From contig DAITSJ010000008.1 of the NCBI GenBank assembly GCA_036843405.1, forward strand, positions 1 through 64,000: 64,000 nucleotides of DNA, written 5' to 3'. The position numbers and the translations under genes were made by a program. Shown one piece after another: positions 1 through 7,908 of the stretch. The DNA is from DGNJ01 sp002388905. GTDB taxonomy: Bacteria; Pseudomonadota; Gammaproteobacteria; Pseudomonadales; Porticoccaceae. Under the pieces are notes generated by a model that was given only the letters and a program-made list of their open reading frames with translations, was not told where the DNA came from and made no database searches. How positions within the stretch are numbered: position 1 is the stretch's first letter; each line of letters starts with the position of its first letter.

Positions 1-1
1 C

Positions 2-1333
<1,332 letters not shown>

Positions 1334-1359
1334 CTTGGCGGGCCAGTGGCATCGGGAAC

Positions 1360-1390
1360 GGAGGGCACTTATAATGCCCTCCGTTTCTTT
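1360..1390 (+). terminator. Rho-independent terminator after rpoD
   Basis: Perfect 8-bp stem GGAGGGCA (1360-1367) and TGCCCTCC (1375-1382) with a 7-base loop, followed by GTTTCTTTAT. It lies 27 bases after the rpoD stop codon. Confidence 0.8.
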
Positions 1391-1538
1391 ATATCAGAAC
1401 GCCAGATTGCCGCGATTAGCGTGGGCAGGAGATGCTTGTCGTCATACCGGGGACCTGACCAAGCTCAAAGGCCACACACCCGGATAGATGCCTGACCCGA
1501 GTGCGCTGCGGCATTTAGTGAGAAAGCAGGTTAAGAAA

Positions 1539-1615
1539 GGGCCCATAGCTCAGTTGGTCAGAGCAGTCGACTCATAATCGATTGGTCGCAGGTTCAAGTC
1601 CTGCTGGGCCCACCA
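1539..1615 (+). tRNA. tRNA-Ile2 (anticodon CAT, probably lysidine-modified)
   Basis: Full cloverleaf: acceptor stem GGGCCCA (1539-1545) pairs with TGGGCCC (1605-1611), then discriminator A and encoded CCA (1613-1615). The T-arm is GCAGG-TTCAAGT-CCTGC and the anticodon CAT is at 1573-1575. The anticodon arm and variable region (CGACTCATAATCG, TTGGTCGC) closely resemble E. coli ileX rather than either tRNA-Met, so the call is Ile2 read after TilS modification. Its 3' end is the integration target of the adjacent island. Confidence 0.93.
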
Positions 1616-1635
1616 TTTAACAGTCCAACAAAGAT
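1602..1635 (+). repeat. attL-like end: 3' end of tRNA-Ile2
   Basis: TGCTGGGCCCACCA and the bases after it (TTTAACAGTCCAAC) have an imperfect counterpart at 7606-7634 (TGCTGGGCCACCAC then TTCAACTTCCAAC). The first nine bases are identical, then there is one missing C and several mismatches. Confidence 0.55.
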
Positions 1636-1706
1636 CGATACCACCCCAAAAACCCCGCAAATACAGCACTTTAATCTTGCTCCATAGTCCAATAGCGTCT
1701 TATGAT

Positions 1707-1778
1707 GTACCCCTAAATCCGGCAACAAATCGGGGTACATTTGGGGGTCACTAGCCTACCTCCCAAATTGATACCCCC
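1707..1778. promoter_or_regulatory. Cluster of putative integrase arm-type sites at the left end
   Basis: GGGGTAC-type motifs occur four times: GTACCCC at 1707-1713 (inverted), GGGGTAC at 1732-1738, TGGGGGT at 1742-1748 and TACCCCC at 1772-1778 (inverted). The cluster sits between the tRNA and the integrase start, so it may also overlap the int promoter and give autoregulation. That function is inferred from the arrangement in P4-like elements. Confidence 0.5.
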
Positions 1779-1791
1779 AAGGAAGGGCAAA

Positions 1792-3012
1792 ATGGTACTC
1801 ACCGACACCAAGATCAAACGCGCCAAACCGGCTGAAAAGGACTACAAGCTATCGGATGGCAAAGGACTATACCTGCTAGTCAAAGCGAATGGCTCCAAGT
1901 ACTGGCGCATGAAATACCGCCTAGACGGCAAAGAAAAACTGCTGTCCATTGGAGTTTACCCGGATATATCCCTAGCCAACGCCAGAAAACACCGGGAAAT
2001 CGCCCGCGAGCAAGTTGCCCAAGGCATAGACCCCAGCCAACACAAGCAAGCCACCAAGGCCGCCCGCAAGGACGCCAGCGCCAACAGTTTTGAAGTGATA
2101 GCCCGCGAATGGCTGGATAAACGCGGCAATAAATCCGAGAGCGCAGACAAACGCCTTGTGCGACTATTAGAGAGGGACTTATACCCCCATATCGGAAAGC
2201 GCCCTATTAGCGACATAACGCCGCCAGAACTGCTTAAAACGCTCCGCCGCATCGAAGGCCGGGGAGCCATCGAAACCGCCCACAGAGCCAAGCAAACGGC
2301 TGGCATGGTATTTCGTTATGCTGTCGCCACTGGCAGGGCAGACCGCGACCCAAGCGCCGATCTAAAAGGCGCGCTGAAATCACCCCAAAAAGTCCATTTC
2401 CCGGCTATCACTGACCCCAAGGAAGTGGGCCCCCTAATGACGGCTATCTATGCCTACCAAGGCACCCCCACCGTTACCGCCGCCCTCAAACTTTCCCCCC
2501 TAGTGTTTTGCCGCCCCGGCGAGTTACGCCACCTGGAATGGTCGGAAGTGAACTTCGAGGAACAGCGTATAGAACTGCCCGCCAGCAAAATGAAGATCGA
2601 AGAACCCCATATTATCCCCTTAAGCCGGCAAGCCCTGGAAATTCTCGAAGAACTGCATGCCCTCACAGGTCGGGGGCGGTATGTATTTCCGAGCGCCAGG
2701 GGGGCAAGCCGCCCGCTCTCTGAGAACGGGGTAAGAACGGCACTAAGGACCATTGGCTACACCAATGAGCAAATCACGCCGCATGGCTTCCGGGCAATGG
2801 CCCGTACTCTGTTAGATGAAGTCCTGAATTTCCGCATTGATTGGATAGAGCACCAACTAGCCCACGCCGTGAGAGATGCCAACGGCAGAGCCTATAACCG
2901 CACCAAGCACTTGAAGGAACGCCACCGGATGATGCAGGTATGGGCTGACTACCTTGATGATTTACGGGAGGGAGTCAATAACGTGGTGCCGCTTAAATCG
3001 AAGGAACTTTAA
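1792..3012 (+). CDS. P4-type tyrosine recombinase/integrase (DUF4102 N-terminal domain)
   Basis: Site-specific recombinase expected to integrate and excise the island at tRNA-Ile2. The 406-residue protein has the usual P4-integrase order: an N-terminal DUF4102 arm-binding domain (LTDTKIKRAKP, LSDGKGLYLLV, YRLDGKEKLLSIG), a SAM-like core-binding domain, then the catalytic domain. The catalytic residues are visible: Arg in the CRPGELRHLEW motif, HGFRAMART for the HxxR pair, the HQLAH histidine and Tyr in GRAYNRTKHL. The ATG at 1792 was chosen because GGAAGGG lies just upstream; an in-frame TTG at 1741 falls inside the putative arm sites. Length and motifs are complete, so it is probably functional. 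Confidence 0.95.
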   Translation: MVLTDTKIKRAKPAEKDYKLSDGKGLYLLVKANGSKYWRMKYRLDGKEKLLSIGVYPDISLANARKHREIAREQVAQGIDPSQHKQATKAARKDASANSFEVIAREWLDKRGNKSESADKRLVRLLERDLYPHIGKRPISDITPPELLKTLRRIEGRGAIETAHRAKQTAGMVFRYAVATGRADRDPSADLKGALKSPQKVHFPAITDPKEVGPLMTAIYAYQGTPTVTAALKLSPLVFCRPGELRHLEWSEVNFEEQRIELPASKMKIEEPHIIPLSRQALEILEELHALTGRGRYVFPSARGASRPLSENGVRTALRTIGYTNEQITPHGFRAMARTLLDEVLNFRIDWIEHQLAHAVRDANGRAYNRTKHLKERHRMMQVWADYLDDLREGVNNVVPLKSKEL

Positions 3013-3114
3013 CAACCGAGTTTTGCCACCTCTAGGCCGACGGGCCGAAAACCGGGAAACCCTTGCCCGGCTGGGGTGGCAATCCAAACAAGGGGCGCAG
3101 AAGGGAGCGCAAGA

Positions 3115-3834
3115 ATGAACGAGACCGACTGGCTTCGGCTTCCCGAAAAGTCTTATTTTACCATTGAGGATTTAGCTAAAAGATGGGACGTAACCAGGAG
3201 CTATGTGGAGCATGTAATAGAGATTGGCGATTTATGCCTGGCAATTCCAGGCTTCAAATTACCAATAACGATACAAGCAAAATATGAGTACGAAGGTGCC
3301 CTGCCCACGCCTGAGGAAGCAAACAAAAACAGACATGCTAGCTCACCAGAAATTTATGAGTTACCAGATTATCTTTACCTGCCTCTATCCGCAGCTGAGG
3401 ACAACATAATCCCTAAACCCGGCGTAAGCACCGTCGGTATATCTAAATTTTCGTATTCACAGGAGGACTCAAGCGATTTCTTCCTAGTGGACGAAATGGG
3501 GAATGCAATAACCTTCTACGCAGCCCCAAATGACATAGTTATACTCAAGTCCGAACGGGATCGATTTGAAGAAATGCATGCCATAACTACAGATCAATTT
3601 GGGGGTGCTCAAAGCACGCCGAACTACTCAACAGCGTATTTACAAATAATGGAAAAGGCGATTAATGAATTTTTTTGTCCCAGACGGAACCCAGACGCAA
3701 AAAAACATGAAGTAGTCGAGTGGATTAAGTCAGAAATGGCTAAAGCTGAATTAGGGGACTCCGAAAACATCGCCAAGACCATGTTTACCATCATTAAGCC
3801 GCCCGATCACAACCCCCGAAAACGAAGAGGTTGA
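3115..3834 (+). CDS. Island hypothetical protein with N-terminal helix-turn-helix-like segment
   Basis: I do not recognise a named family for this 239-residue protein. The N-terminus (FTIEDLAKRWDVTRSYVEHVIEIG, about residues 18-41) has the pattern of a MerR/excisionase-like winged helix, so DNA binding is plausible. The middle is variable. The C-terminus pairs a helical segment (YLQIMEKAINEFF) with WIKSEMAKAE and ends in IIKPPDHNPRKRRG, a layout I associate with small cargo or regulatory proteins found beside P4-type integrases. The ATG at 3115 follows a GGGAGCG motif; an upstream in-frame GTG at 3076 lacks a ribosome binding site. It is soluble with no signal peptide. Confidence 0.7.
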   Translation: MNETDWLRLPEKSYFTIEDLAKRWDVTRSYVEHVIEIGDLCLAIPGFKLPITIQAKYEYEGALPTPEEANKNRHASSPEIYELPDYLYLPLSAAEDNIIPKPGVSTVGISKFSYSQEDSSDFFLVDEMGNAITFYAAPNDIVILKSERDRFEEMHAITTDQFGGAQSTPNYSTAYLQIMEKAINEFFCPRRNPDAKKHEVVEWIKSEMAKAELGDSENIAKTMFTIIKPPDHNPRKRRG

Positions 3835-3848
3835 ACCCCACCTCCCAG

Positions 3849-3885
3849 AGCTGCCGGGCCCTGCAGCTTAGGTTTACTCCTTTTT
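3849..3885 (+). terminator. Possible terminator before the alpA cluster
   Basis: Stem AGCTGC (3849-3854) and GCAGCT (3863-3868), with a T-run at 3881-3885. The twelve-base gap between stem and T-run makes it weak. Confidence 0.35.
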
Positions 3886-3893
3886 AAGGCATC

Positions 3894-3932
3894 GGTCAAA
3901 CCCGTTAAATCTGTTTGATAACGGGTCAAACC
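3894..3932. promoter_or_regulatory. Operator-like repeats upstream of alpA
   Basis: The nonamer GGTCAAACC occurs at 3894-3902 and 3924-3932, exactly 30 bp apart, and is nested with the inverted repeat ACCCGTT (3900-3906) / AACGGGT (3920-3926). The block ends 44 bp before the alpA start. A regulator-binding site controlling alpA is an inference from position and symmetry. Confidence 0.45.
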
Positions 3933-3976
3933 GCCATGATCTCTCCTGCACTAACGCGGACAATACAGGAGCAGAT

Positions 3977-4201
3977 ATGACGCAATTGCCAGAAACAGGA
4001 TATTTCAGACTAAAACACATTATCGGCGACAATAAAGCCACTCCTCCTATTCCCGCCATCATTCCCGTTTCCAAATCTACTTGGTGGGCAGGTGTGAAAT
4101 CGGGCAAATACCCGCAACCGGTGAAGATCGGGACTCGCTGCACCGCATGGCGCGTCGAGGATATACGCGAGCTGATTACAAAGATGGGGGAGGCAGCATG
4201 A
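3977..4201 (+). CDS. AlpA-family phage/island transcriptional regulator
   Basis: Small 74-residue DNA-binding protein of the AlpA type, which in prophages and P4-like islands activates the integrase/excision module. The core has the family layout: YFRLKHIIGD, then the helix-turn-helix with IPVSKSTWWAGVKSGKYPQPVKIGTR and the C-terminal WRVEDIRELI. It has an extended N-terminus and a short insertion before the recognition helix. A CAGGAG motif precedes the ATG. The stop overlaps the next start (ATGA at 4198-4201), so it heads a translationally coupled run of small genes. Confidence 0.88.
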   Translation: MTQLPETGYFRLKHIIGDNKATPPIPAIIPVSKSTWWAGVKSGKYPQPVKIGTRCTAWRVEDIRELITKMGEAA

Positions 4202-4509
4202 AAGCGGAACAAAACCCTATCAAGCGGGCCATCCGAAAACCCACTTACCTAAACGCGATCAAAGCCAAGTGCGCGGAGTGTATGGGCTGCACTGAGAACC
4301 ACCTAGAAGAGGGCTTCCGCGACGACATAGCGAGCTGCACCTCCTGGACTTGCCCCCTTCGCCCATTCCGTCCCTACCAAAAGCGCCAGGAAGGGGGCGC
4401 GAGCGAGCCAGAATCGTTTTCTGAGGCCAAGGGGTGCCAATACCCGGCCCCACCCCCTAAACGCGCTGAGAAAATACTAGCGGTCGGCGGAAGGCGGGGG
4501 GAAAAATGA
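4198..4509 (+). CDS. Cys-rich small island protein (putative zinc-binding)
   Basis: A 103-residue protein starting at the ATGA overlap with alpA. Residues 21-55 carry a cysteine cluster (CAECMGC, later SCTSWTCPLRPFRPY) that resembles the KAIKAKCLDC...CPLYPFR small proteins often found between AlpA and replication genes in integrated elements. The four to five cysteines could form a zinc knuckle. The C-terminal third is basic and low in complexity. Function is unknown; its place in a coupled run alpA-Cys-rich-4506-YagK suggests an element-maintenance role. Confidence 0.7.
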   Translation: MKAEQNPIKRAIRKPTYLNAIKAKCAECMGCTENHLEEGFRDDIASCTSWTCPLRPFRPYQKRQEGGASEPESFSEAKGCQYPAPPPKRAEKILAVGGRRGEK

Positions 4510-4688
4510 AAGCCAGGTATCAGGTCGAACTGGAGACGCGCATTATCACCCCCGTGGTGGTGGAAGCCGATAGCGAATCGGACGCCCTGGATTTGATAGC
4601 CGACGGAGCAGGAGAACCCGGCCAGCCGTGGTATGCAGAACCGGGCAAGCCAGCTATTAGACTTCTGGGGGTGGCAAATGATTATTGA
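4506..4688 (+). CDS. Small hypothetical island protein (60 aa)
   Basis: Starts at an ATGA overlap with the preceding gene (4506-4509). The acidic 60-residue product has an N-terminal strand pattern (RYQVELETRIITPVVVEADSESDALDLIA) like a small ferredoxin-like beta-alpha-beta fold. No family was recognised. The tight coupling to its neighbours is the main evidence that it is real. Confidence 0.55.
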   Translation: MKARYQVELETRIITPVVVEADSESDALDLIADGAGEPGQPWYAEPGKPAIRLLGVANDY

Positions 4689-4704
4689 TCGAAGCCCCAG
4701 AATG

Positions 4705-4771
4705 CCGAAATCCCACCCCCTTGAGCGACCTCCGAAATCCCACCCCTATTTTTGCAAGGGGTGGAAATCGG
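4705..4771. repeat. Iteron-like repeats and hairpin upstream of the YagK/YfjJ gene
   Basis: CCGAAATCCCACCCC occurs at 4705-4719 and again at 4732-4746 (27 bp period). A degenerate inverted copy, GGGGTGGAAATCGG, lies at 4758-4771. The second and third copies also form a hairpin, CCACCCC (4740-4746) with GGGGTGG (4758-4764), loop 11. Direct repeats plus a hairpin ahead of a replication-like gene resemble an origin or an autoregulatory operator; either is inference. Confidence 0.55.
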
Positions 4772-4879
4772 GAGGCCGCACGGTGCGCGGCTTACGGATT
4801 ATTAACTCATTTCGCAGCAGGTCGGTATTTCATAATATCTATATGTGGCTATTCCCCACCCCCACAGCAAGATCACACC

Positions 4880-5485
4880 ATGAAGCGGGAAACATTCGCT
4901 GATGTGGTCGAGCTGTCGGGGGTGCAACTCAGGGTCAATAACGGCGATGGCAAGTATTCTTGCTATGTCGAGATTTTGAGGGCCATCAAGGGCCAGCTAT
5001 CCGCCATGCTCAGCCACCACAGCAAAGTGCTCATATTTCGCCTGGACCTGCACAGGGAGGGCTACAGCCGCGATAACCTGGAGTTTTCCCGTTTCGTGGA
5101 GAAGATCAAAAAACGGGCTCGACAGCACTACAAGGCAAAACGATTGGGCTATGTCTGGGTTCGAGAGCATGAAAAGGCCAAGCAACAGCACTACCACTTA
5201 GCCCTGATGATCGACGCCAACAAGGTGCAACACCCCGGCAGGCTGATTAACTGGATAGAGCGGCGCTGGGAAGCCAGAGGCCACCCGAAACCCTACACCC
5301 CTGGAAACTGTTTTAAGGTACTCAGGAGAGGGAGCGAATCGGGGTTTTCGCACATCTTTGAGCGCCTTTCCTACATGGCTAAGACCAGAGGCAAGGGCTA
5401 TCGAGCCAGCGCCGTAAACGACTATTCAACCAGCCGAATCAAACCTAAGCACCTGATAAAACACGATATTCAGATCAACCAATGA
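4880..5485 (+). CDS. YagK/YfjJ-like (inovirus Gp2-type) replication protein
   Basis: A 201-residue protein of the YagK/YfjJ C-terminal-domain family, related to inovirus Gp2 replication initiators and found in P4-like and filamentous-phage-derived islands. Visible family features are SKVLIFRLDLH, a basic helix ending KKRARQHYKAKRLGYVWVRE, the HUH-like HYHLALMID metal-binding motif, LINWIERRWE, and the C-terminal FERLSYMAKTRGKGY. The ATG at 4880 is chosen because the family-like sequence begins there; the frame is open upstream through the repeat block. No strong ribosome binding site is seen. Its stop overlaps an ATG that begins a truncated copy of the downstream CopG-like gene. Confidence 0.82.
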   Translation: MKRETFADVVELSGVQLRVNNGDGKYSCYVEILRAIKGQLSAMLSHHSKVLIFRLDLHREGYSRDNLEFSRFVEKIKKRARQHYKAKRLGYVWVREHEKAKQQHYHLALMIDANKVQHPGRLINWIERRWEARGHPKPYTPGNCFKVLRRGSESGFSHIFERLSYMAKTRGKGYRASAVNDYSTSRIKPKHLIKHDIQINQ

Positions 5486-5520
5486 GCAAAAATCGCATGT
5501 TTCAAGGCAGCTCCGTAAAG
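5482..5520 (+). pseudogene. 5' remnant duplicate of the ribbon-helix-helix gene at 5935
   Basis: ATGAGCAAAAATCG then ATGTTTC and GGCA repeats the first 27-odd bases of the intact gene at 5935 with about three mismatches (MSKNRMFQG against MSKNRMFRG). Similarity then stops. The remnant starts at the ATGA overlap with the YagK/YfjJ stop, which is probably where the complete gene once began. Confidence 0.6.
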
Positions 5521-5521
5521 T

Positions 5522-5869
5522 TTAGTTATTTAATTCATCGATCAGCTTTTCGACCGGTGTATTTTGCAATGCAATCATTTCCGAGGTAGTGCCAGTGCTG
5601 ACAGTTAAAATTGTCAGATTAGAGCTGTGTGGCCCGAAATATTTTATAGCGGACTTCCTGATATAGAAATAACCGGATGGCATAGCTTGAGAATGCACTT
5701 TTAAAAAGCCTTTTACATCAGATGGGCTAATGCCATCTGCGGGCACCAGCTTACCGGCCTGCAACAAGGCGGAAGACGTAGATGGGGAAGTCGGCATAGA
5801 GCTTTGAGGAAATGCATAAAAGGAAGCTGTTTGCATTACCAAAAACAGTGCAATTAGATATTTAAGCAT
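5522..5869 (-). CDS. Secreted small hypothetical protein (island cargo)
   Basis: A 115-residue protein with a clear signal peptide (MLKYLIALFLVMQTASFYA), then a Ser/Pro/Thr-rich linker and a small mixed alpha/beta domain (FLKVHSQAMPSGYFYIRKSAIKYFG, LTILTVST). No family was recognised. It runs opposite to the surrounding genes and sits exactly between the truncated and intact copies of the ribbon-helix-helix gene, so it looks like a later insertion. An AAGGA motif precedes the ATG. AT-richer than the chromosome. Likely periplasmic or secreted. Confidence 0.65.
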   Translation of the reverse strand: MLKYLIALFLVMQTASFYAFPQSSMPTSPSTSSALLQAGKLVPADGISPSDVKGFLKVHSQAMPSGYFYIRKSAIKYFGPHSSNLTILTVSTGTTSEMIALQNTPVEKLIDELNN

Positions 5870-5934
5870 GGCTTGAGTCCTTGTTAACTAACTTATATAT
5901 CATTCATAGGATAATCTTTAAAGGATATAAAATC

Positions 5935-6117
5935 ATGAGCAAAAATCGAATGTTTCGCGGCAAGCCGGTTAGACGGCTAATTGTTTCTGTAGAACTGGAC
6001 ACAATAGAGGTGATAGACCAACATCTTAGGGGTTGGCGGACCTGGGGAAGCGGCAATCGGTCTGAATTTGTCCGTCAAGCCATTGAAGAAAAGCTGAAAC
6101 GCGAGACAACAGCCTAA
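5935..6117 (+). CDS. CopG/Arc-type ribbon-helix-helix protein
   Basis: A 60-residue protein whose core (RRLIVSVELDTIEVIDQHL, then GNRSEFVRQAIEEKLKRE) is a classic ribbon-helix-helix: a beta strand for DNA contact, helix one, a turn, and helix two beginning SEFVRQAI. Such proteins repress their own promoters or act in plasmid copy control or as antitoxins. No toxin partner is evident; the next gene encodes a secreted protein. The ATG at 5935 follows AAAGGA. A truncated copy of its 5' end lies at 5482. Confidence 0.75.
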   Translation: MSKNRMFRGKPVRRLIVSVELDTIEVIDQHLRGWRTWGSGNRSEFVRQAIEEKLKRETTA

Positions 6118-6138
6118 TCAAACAAGGGAGATTCAGCT

Positions 6139-6696
6139 ATGTGGCGAACAATAGGGACTGTTCTATTAACTGCACTGGTGGCAAATATCTGCCACGGTGA
6201 TCCCACTGACACGCCCAAGAACAAAAACAATGATGTCCGTCCATACGTTAACGGGGAAAAGCCATTCATTAAAATCGAAAACGTCAACAGGCAAGCTGAA
6301 GCCTGGGCAATGTGCGCTGCGGTTTACGACATAATGTCACAGATACTAGATGACACCCCAGCCCGATCTCAGCAGCTACAGAACTTGGCGAATGGTGCTC
6401 AAGTGGCGGTTACTATGACAATAGTCTCTGACGGGCTCGAAGATGCAAACAAGCCCGATCAGTTTGAAATGCTTTGGGAGACGGCAAAGCTGTCCGGAAC
6501 CGAACTCCCCAGCACTAGACGAACAGCCATTCTTGCTGACCTGGAATCTTCAAGCAGAGAGCAGAGAGAGCACATTTTTGCCAAGCTTGGAGAAACGCTT
6601 CAGGTTTGTATTACAAATCTTGAATTCCAACAAATCTATATTGATCTATATCGCGAACTGGCAAAAAGCGGCTTGCTGAAACTCCCGGAAGACTGA
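6139..6696 (+). CDS. Secreted hypothetical protein (island cargo)
   Basis: A 185-residue protein with an N-terminal signal peptide (WRTIGTVLLTALVANICHG) and a helical mature part containing two cysteines (AEAWAMCAAVYDIMSQIL and LGETLQVCITNLEF) that could form a disulfide. It starts 22 bases after the ribbon-helix-helix gene with AAGGGAG upstream, so the two are probably co-transcribed. No family was recognised. The export signal makes it an unlikely antitoxin or DNA-binding partner; it is best described as periplasmic cargo of unknown function. Confidence 0.7.
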   Translation: MWRTIGTVLLTALVANICHGDPTDTPKNKNNDVRPYVNGEKPFIKIENVNRQAEAWAMCAAVYDIMSQILDDTPARSQQLQNLANGAQVAVTMTIVSDGLEDANKPDQFEMLWETAKLSGTELPSTRRTAILADLESSSREQREHIFAKLGETLQVCITNLEFQQIYIDLYRELAKSGLLKLPED

Positions 6697-6828
6697 GCGC
6701 TTGAAATCTGATGATTTCTTTTCACCATAAAAGCGAGTTTGATGATGTTGCCACCTCCTGAAAAGGCTATTCTGATGATTTAGGGAGCAATACGCGCGAG
6801 CAACGAAAATCACTACATCTAATGTAAT

Positions 6829-7080
6829 CTAGCTAACAAGGCTCGCTAACAAATAAACAATCGAGGTTGGTATCGAATATATGATGAGTTGGATTACCAG
6901 TATAGGCGGCAAAGCGAAAAGCCCATCTCGCGATATAATGCCATGTATATGAGGGGCACGAGTGATTAAGTAACCGACTTCCATTATGAGTGCTGCTATA
7001 AAAATAAAATACCAACCTAAATCAATGTATCCTGTGTATCCGGCGACGACCAAGCCCGTTAGATACAATGGGCCTCCCAT
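6829..7080 (-). CDS. Small multi-pass membrane protein (island cargo)
   Basis: An 83-residue hydrophobic protein with about three membrane spans: YLTGLVVAGYTGYI, GWYFIFIAALIMEVGYLI and PPILVIQLIIYSIPTSIVYLLASL. A strong ribosome binding site (GGAGGAGGA) precedes the ATG at 7080, which supports a real gene. No family was recognised. It is the last gene before the island's right end. Small membrane proteins in such positions are sometimes toxins, lysis or exclusion factors, but nothing here shows which. Confidence 0.6.
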   Translation of the reverse strand: MGGPLYLTGLVVAGYTGYIDLGWYFIFIAALIMEVGYLITRAPHIHGIISRDGLFALPPILVIQLIIYSIPTSIVYLLASLVS

Positions 7081-7605
7081 ACTTCATCCTCCTCCTCAGG
7101 TTTCTTAGCAAGAGAGTATGACAAGTTATATGAGTTAACGGAAGGAAGGGGGGAGGTAAAGGTCCGGGCCACCATGATCGGACACCGCTGCCCCCGAATT
7201 ATTTTTACTTCCTCAGAATTCAGCTTTTAGCGCAATCCGCTTCCATTGCGACCACATAAAGCAGGCACTCAAGAGGCATCAACTTTAAATGGGGAAGTTT
7301 TTATACCTTCATGAATTACATAGAAAAATCGCTAATGTGCAGGTATGTTTGCCCAATGAACCTCGCCATGCCGCCATTTTGCGAACACTACGCACGCGCG
7401 ATGGAGGGGGAGTGAAAAGTCAGACGGTGGTAATCGGACACCGCCCGCCTACTTCCAGCCTGCTAAATCGTGACAATTTTTAGTGCCAGATCGGAGAAGC
7501 CATTGGGGACACCTGGAATTATTGGGGGTACTTTTGGGGGTTCATTCAATTTTAGATATTTATTTATTGCTATATATCAATTGAGTACAACTGTTTTTCA
7601 GTTGA
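7081..7605. other. AT-rich intergenic right end of the island
   Basis: No convincing gene. The 12-mer ATCGGACACCGC occurs at 7177-7188 and 7433-7444 in the same orientation, possibly ends of a lost insertion sequence. The integrase arm-like motif lies at 7525-7541, followed by AT-rich sequence up to the degenerate tRNA 3' end. Confidence 0.5.
7525..7541 (+). promoter_or_regulatory. Putative integrase arm-type site at the right end
   Basis: GGGGTACTTTTGGGGGT matches 16 of 17 bases of the left-end motif at 1732-1748, in the same orientation. Confidence 0.55.
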
Positions 7606-7634
7606 TGCTGGGCCACCACTTCAACTTCCAACCA
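7606..7634 (+). repeat. attR-like degenerate copy of the tRNA-Ile2 3' end
   Basis: TGCTGGGCC is identical to the tRNA acceptor end; then ACCAC-TTCAAC-TTCCAAC aligns with the sequence just after the tRNA with one gap and a few mismatches. It marks the inferred island end; the decay suggests an old insertion. Confidence 0.5.
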
Positions 7635-7869
7635 ACCTAATATCCTTGCTACCGAAAATACCCCGGAAACTACAAGGTGTTTTCCTGGTCAATACAGGCC
7701 AATTCCACGCAGCCTCCCGTTGAACTCGGATATGATTGCGATAGGGCGAGTCATTTCTGAGGCTTGATACCCTAACAACGGACAGAAAAGGCACTGACCG
7801 AAAACAAGAAACAATAGCCGTTTGCGGTAGGCCGCAGATTTTTTTCAACTCAACTCATTCGTCAGGGTT

Positions 7870-7908
7870 AAACACAGGCAGGTCGTTATCGACGAACTGC
7901 CTGTGTTT
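7870..7908. repeat. Long perfect hairpin over the stop of the small minus-strand ORF
   Basis: AAACACAGGCAG (7870-7881) and CTGCCTGTGTTT (7897-7908) form a perfect 12-bp stem, and GTCG/CGAC inside the loop extends it with a small bulge. No T-run follows on either strand, so it is not a standard terminator. Apart from this hairpin, 7635-7885 holds nothing I can identify. Confidence 0.6.

Larger units (their letters stand above)
1602..7618. mobile_element. Genomic island (P4-type integrase, AlpA, YagK/YfjJ) integrated at tRNA-Ile2
   Basis: The island starts at the tRNA-Ile2 3' end, which stays intact, and ends at a degenerate copy of that end near 7606-7618. The integrase is the first gene next to the tRNA, as in P4-type islands. 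A 17-bp motif GGGGTACATTTGGGGGT at 1732-1748 recurs with one mismatch at 7525-7541, so both ends carry the same likely integrase arm-type site. Gene content is int, an HTH-like protein, AlpA, a Cys-rich protein, YagK/YfjJ, a CopG-type protein and small secreted or membrane proteins. Most of the interior is visibly AT-richer than the flanks. No capsid, conjugation or known defence gene is seen. The right boundary is inferred. Confidence 0.75.

Noticed and set aside
4685..4879. Longer YagK/YfjJ start at 4685
   Set aside because: The added 65 residues translate the repeat/hairpin block and lack family similarity; ATG 4880 fits the family start.
7289..7483. 64-codon + strand frame at the island's right end
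   Set aside because: No ribosome binding site or family, and it runs through the ATCGGACACCGC repeat; chance frame.
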